A stretch of 64,000 nucleotides of DNA, taken from Nitrobacter sp051535215 (GTDB lineage Bacteria > Pseudomonadota > Alphaproteobacteria > Rhizobiales > Xanthobacteraceae). The stretch lies in NCBI RefSeq assembly GCF_051535215.1, contig NZ_JBPPLY010000003.1, forward strand, positions 310,001-374,000, given 5' to 3'. Of the stretch, positions 63,314 through 64,000 are shown one piece after another. Every line of letters begins with the position of its first letter. The first letter of the stretch is position 1. The position numbers and the translations under genes are program-made. The notes beneath the pieces are model-generated. The model ran no database searches and had not been told where the DNA came from. It worked only from the letters and a program-made list of their open reading frames with translations.

Positions 63314-64000
63314 TCACTGGCCTCCCGCGCCGAACATGAACCAGGTGATCAGGCCGGCGACGCCGATCAGCATTGCGAACGCATAGTGGTAGAGATAGCC
63401 GCTCTGCAACCTGACCACGTTTCGCGTGACATCGAGCACGCCGGACGAAACGCCATCGGGACCAAAGCCGTCGATGAGGTAGCCATCGCCCTTCTTCCAT
63501 AGGAAGCGGCCCAGCCATTTCGCCGGACGCACAAAGATCACCTCATACAGTTCGTCGAAGTACCACTTGTTGAGCAGAAACTGGTAGAGCATCTGGTGTT
63601 CGCGGGCGAGCCGGACCGGAATAAGAGGCCGGTGAATATAGAACAGCCAAGCCACCGCAAACCCCAGGATCATCATCGCGGTGGGCAGGAAAGCGACTGT
63701 CTGCGGGATATGATGCATCGCCTCGATGATGTGCGGGCGCATCTTCACGGAGTCCCCGAAGAACTCTCCGACCCCATGGCCCGTGAACAACTCCTTGAAC
63801 GGATAGCCAGCGAGAATCGAGGCAGCCGCAAGAATGCCGATCGGGATCAGCATCCAGATCGGACTTTCGTGCGCGGCCTTATAGCGGGCCTGATCGTGCG
63901 GCTCGCCGTGGAAGGTCTTGAAGAGCAACCGCCACGTATAGAAAGAGGTCAGGCCGGCCGCAATCACGGTCATCAAGAACCCGTAGTAGGCGAATGGATT
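63314..64000 (-). CDS. nuoL: NADH-quinone oxidoreductase subunit L (partial, N-terminal part outside window)
   Basis: Only the C-terminal 228 residues or so of the ND5-like subunit are in the window. They contain the distal helices and the amphipathic lateral helix region (around FKTFHGEP, HHIPQTV and PLIPVRLAREHQML). The reading frame is open to the right edge. The gene continues beyond 64000. Confidence 0.95.
   Translation of the reverse strand, partial: NPFAYYGFLMTVIAAGLTSFYTWRLLFKTFHGEPHDQARYKAAHESPIWMLIPIGILAAASILAGYPFKELFTGHGVGEFFGDSVKMRPHIIEAMHHIPQTVAFLPTAMMILGFAVAWLFYIHRPLIPVRLAREHQMLYQFLLNKWYFDELYEVIFVRPAKWLGRFLWKKGDGYLIDGFGPDGVSSGVLDVTRNVVRLQSGYLYHYAFAMLIGVAGLITWFMFGAGGQ

Noticed and set aside
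1..64000. tRNA, rRNA, CRISPR, insertion sequence or prophage
   Set aside because: No cloverleaf, repeat-spacer array, transposase or phage gene was seen in any intergenic stretch.

Overview
This 64 kb window is almost entirely chromosomal core genome of a high-GC alphaproteobacterium. Gene content and order point to the Bradyrhizobium/Nitrobacter/Rhodopseudomonas group (Nitrobacteraceae): the tpiA-secG-pyrG-kdsA string, trpDC-moaC...moeA-lexA-comEC, gltX-gltA-lpxB, the complete rpsB-tsf-pyrH-frr-uppS-cdsA-dxr-rseP-bamA-lpxD-fabZ-lpxA-lpxI-lpxB block, a DUF3551 protein, and several intergenic repeat families that I associate with that group. The genus is not settled from sequence alone. I see no rRNA, tRNA, CRISPR array, transposase or prophage.

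Layout. Positions 1-7 kb hold eno (3' end outside the window), queF, and a minus-strand string tpiA, secG, pyrG, kdsA (TTG start) and an MFS transporter coupled to kdsA by ATGA. Positions 7-14.7 kb run rightwards: a PpiD/SurA-type foldase, trpD, trpC, moaC, moeA and lexA, with a small SPW membrane protein converging on moaC. Positions 14.7-24.3 kb hold comEC, a P-loop kinase, glnS facing gltX, gltA and a cytosine-deaminase-like amidohydrolase. From 24.3 to 42.4 kb almost everything is on the minus strand: lipid A, outer-membrane assembly, isoprenoid/phospholipid and translation-factor genes, preceded by a caspase-fold protein. Positions 42.5-51.4 kb hold dnaE, a 33-residue membrane protein, a small hypothetical gene, pyrF, DUF3551, lolD, lolC/E and proS. 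Positions 51.5-57.0 kb hold a five-gene putative copper-handling cluster (DUF2946, TonB receptor, PCuAC chaperone, YcnI, CopC-CopD fusion). Positions 57-64 kb hold DUF1467, methylmalonyl-CoA epimerase, RNase J, a BirA without HTH, and nuoN-nuoM-nuoL (nuoL cut by the window end).

How they work together. The 24-39 kb block is an envelope-biogenesis superoperon. FabZ supplies hydroxyacyl chains next to LpxA/D/I/B, BamA and RseP handle the outer membrane and envelope stress, and CdsA, UppS and Dxr supply phospholipid and undecaprenyl carriers. TrpD/TrpC and MoaC/MoeA are consecutive steps of tryptophan and molybdenum-cofactor synthesis. The copper cluster has an outer-membrane receptor, three periplasmic copper proteins and an inner-membrane CopD domain, so it reads as a delivery route from outside inward.

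Most interesting points. (1) I scanned the intergenic spaces by eye for the alphaproteobacterial SOS operator GAAC-N7-GAAC (or GTTC-N7-GTTC) and found exactly three perfect copies: before lexA (expected), before the caspase-like gene and before queF. (2) The caspase-like protein has lost both catalytic residues (His to Tyr108, Cys to Ala160), so it is a pseudocaspase that may be DNA-damage controlled. (3) A 33-codon membrane-protein gene with a near-ideal ribosome binding site lies ahead of dnaE, under two symmetric near-SOS boxes; in size and topology it resembles the SOS-induced division inhibitor class of Caulobacter (SidA). (4) The copper cluster. None of the regulatory proposals is proven by sequence alone.
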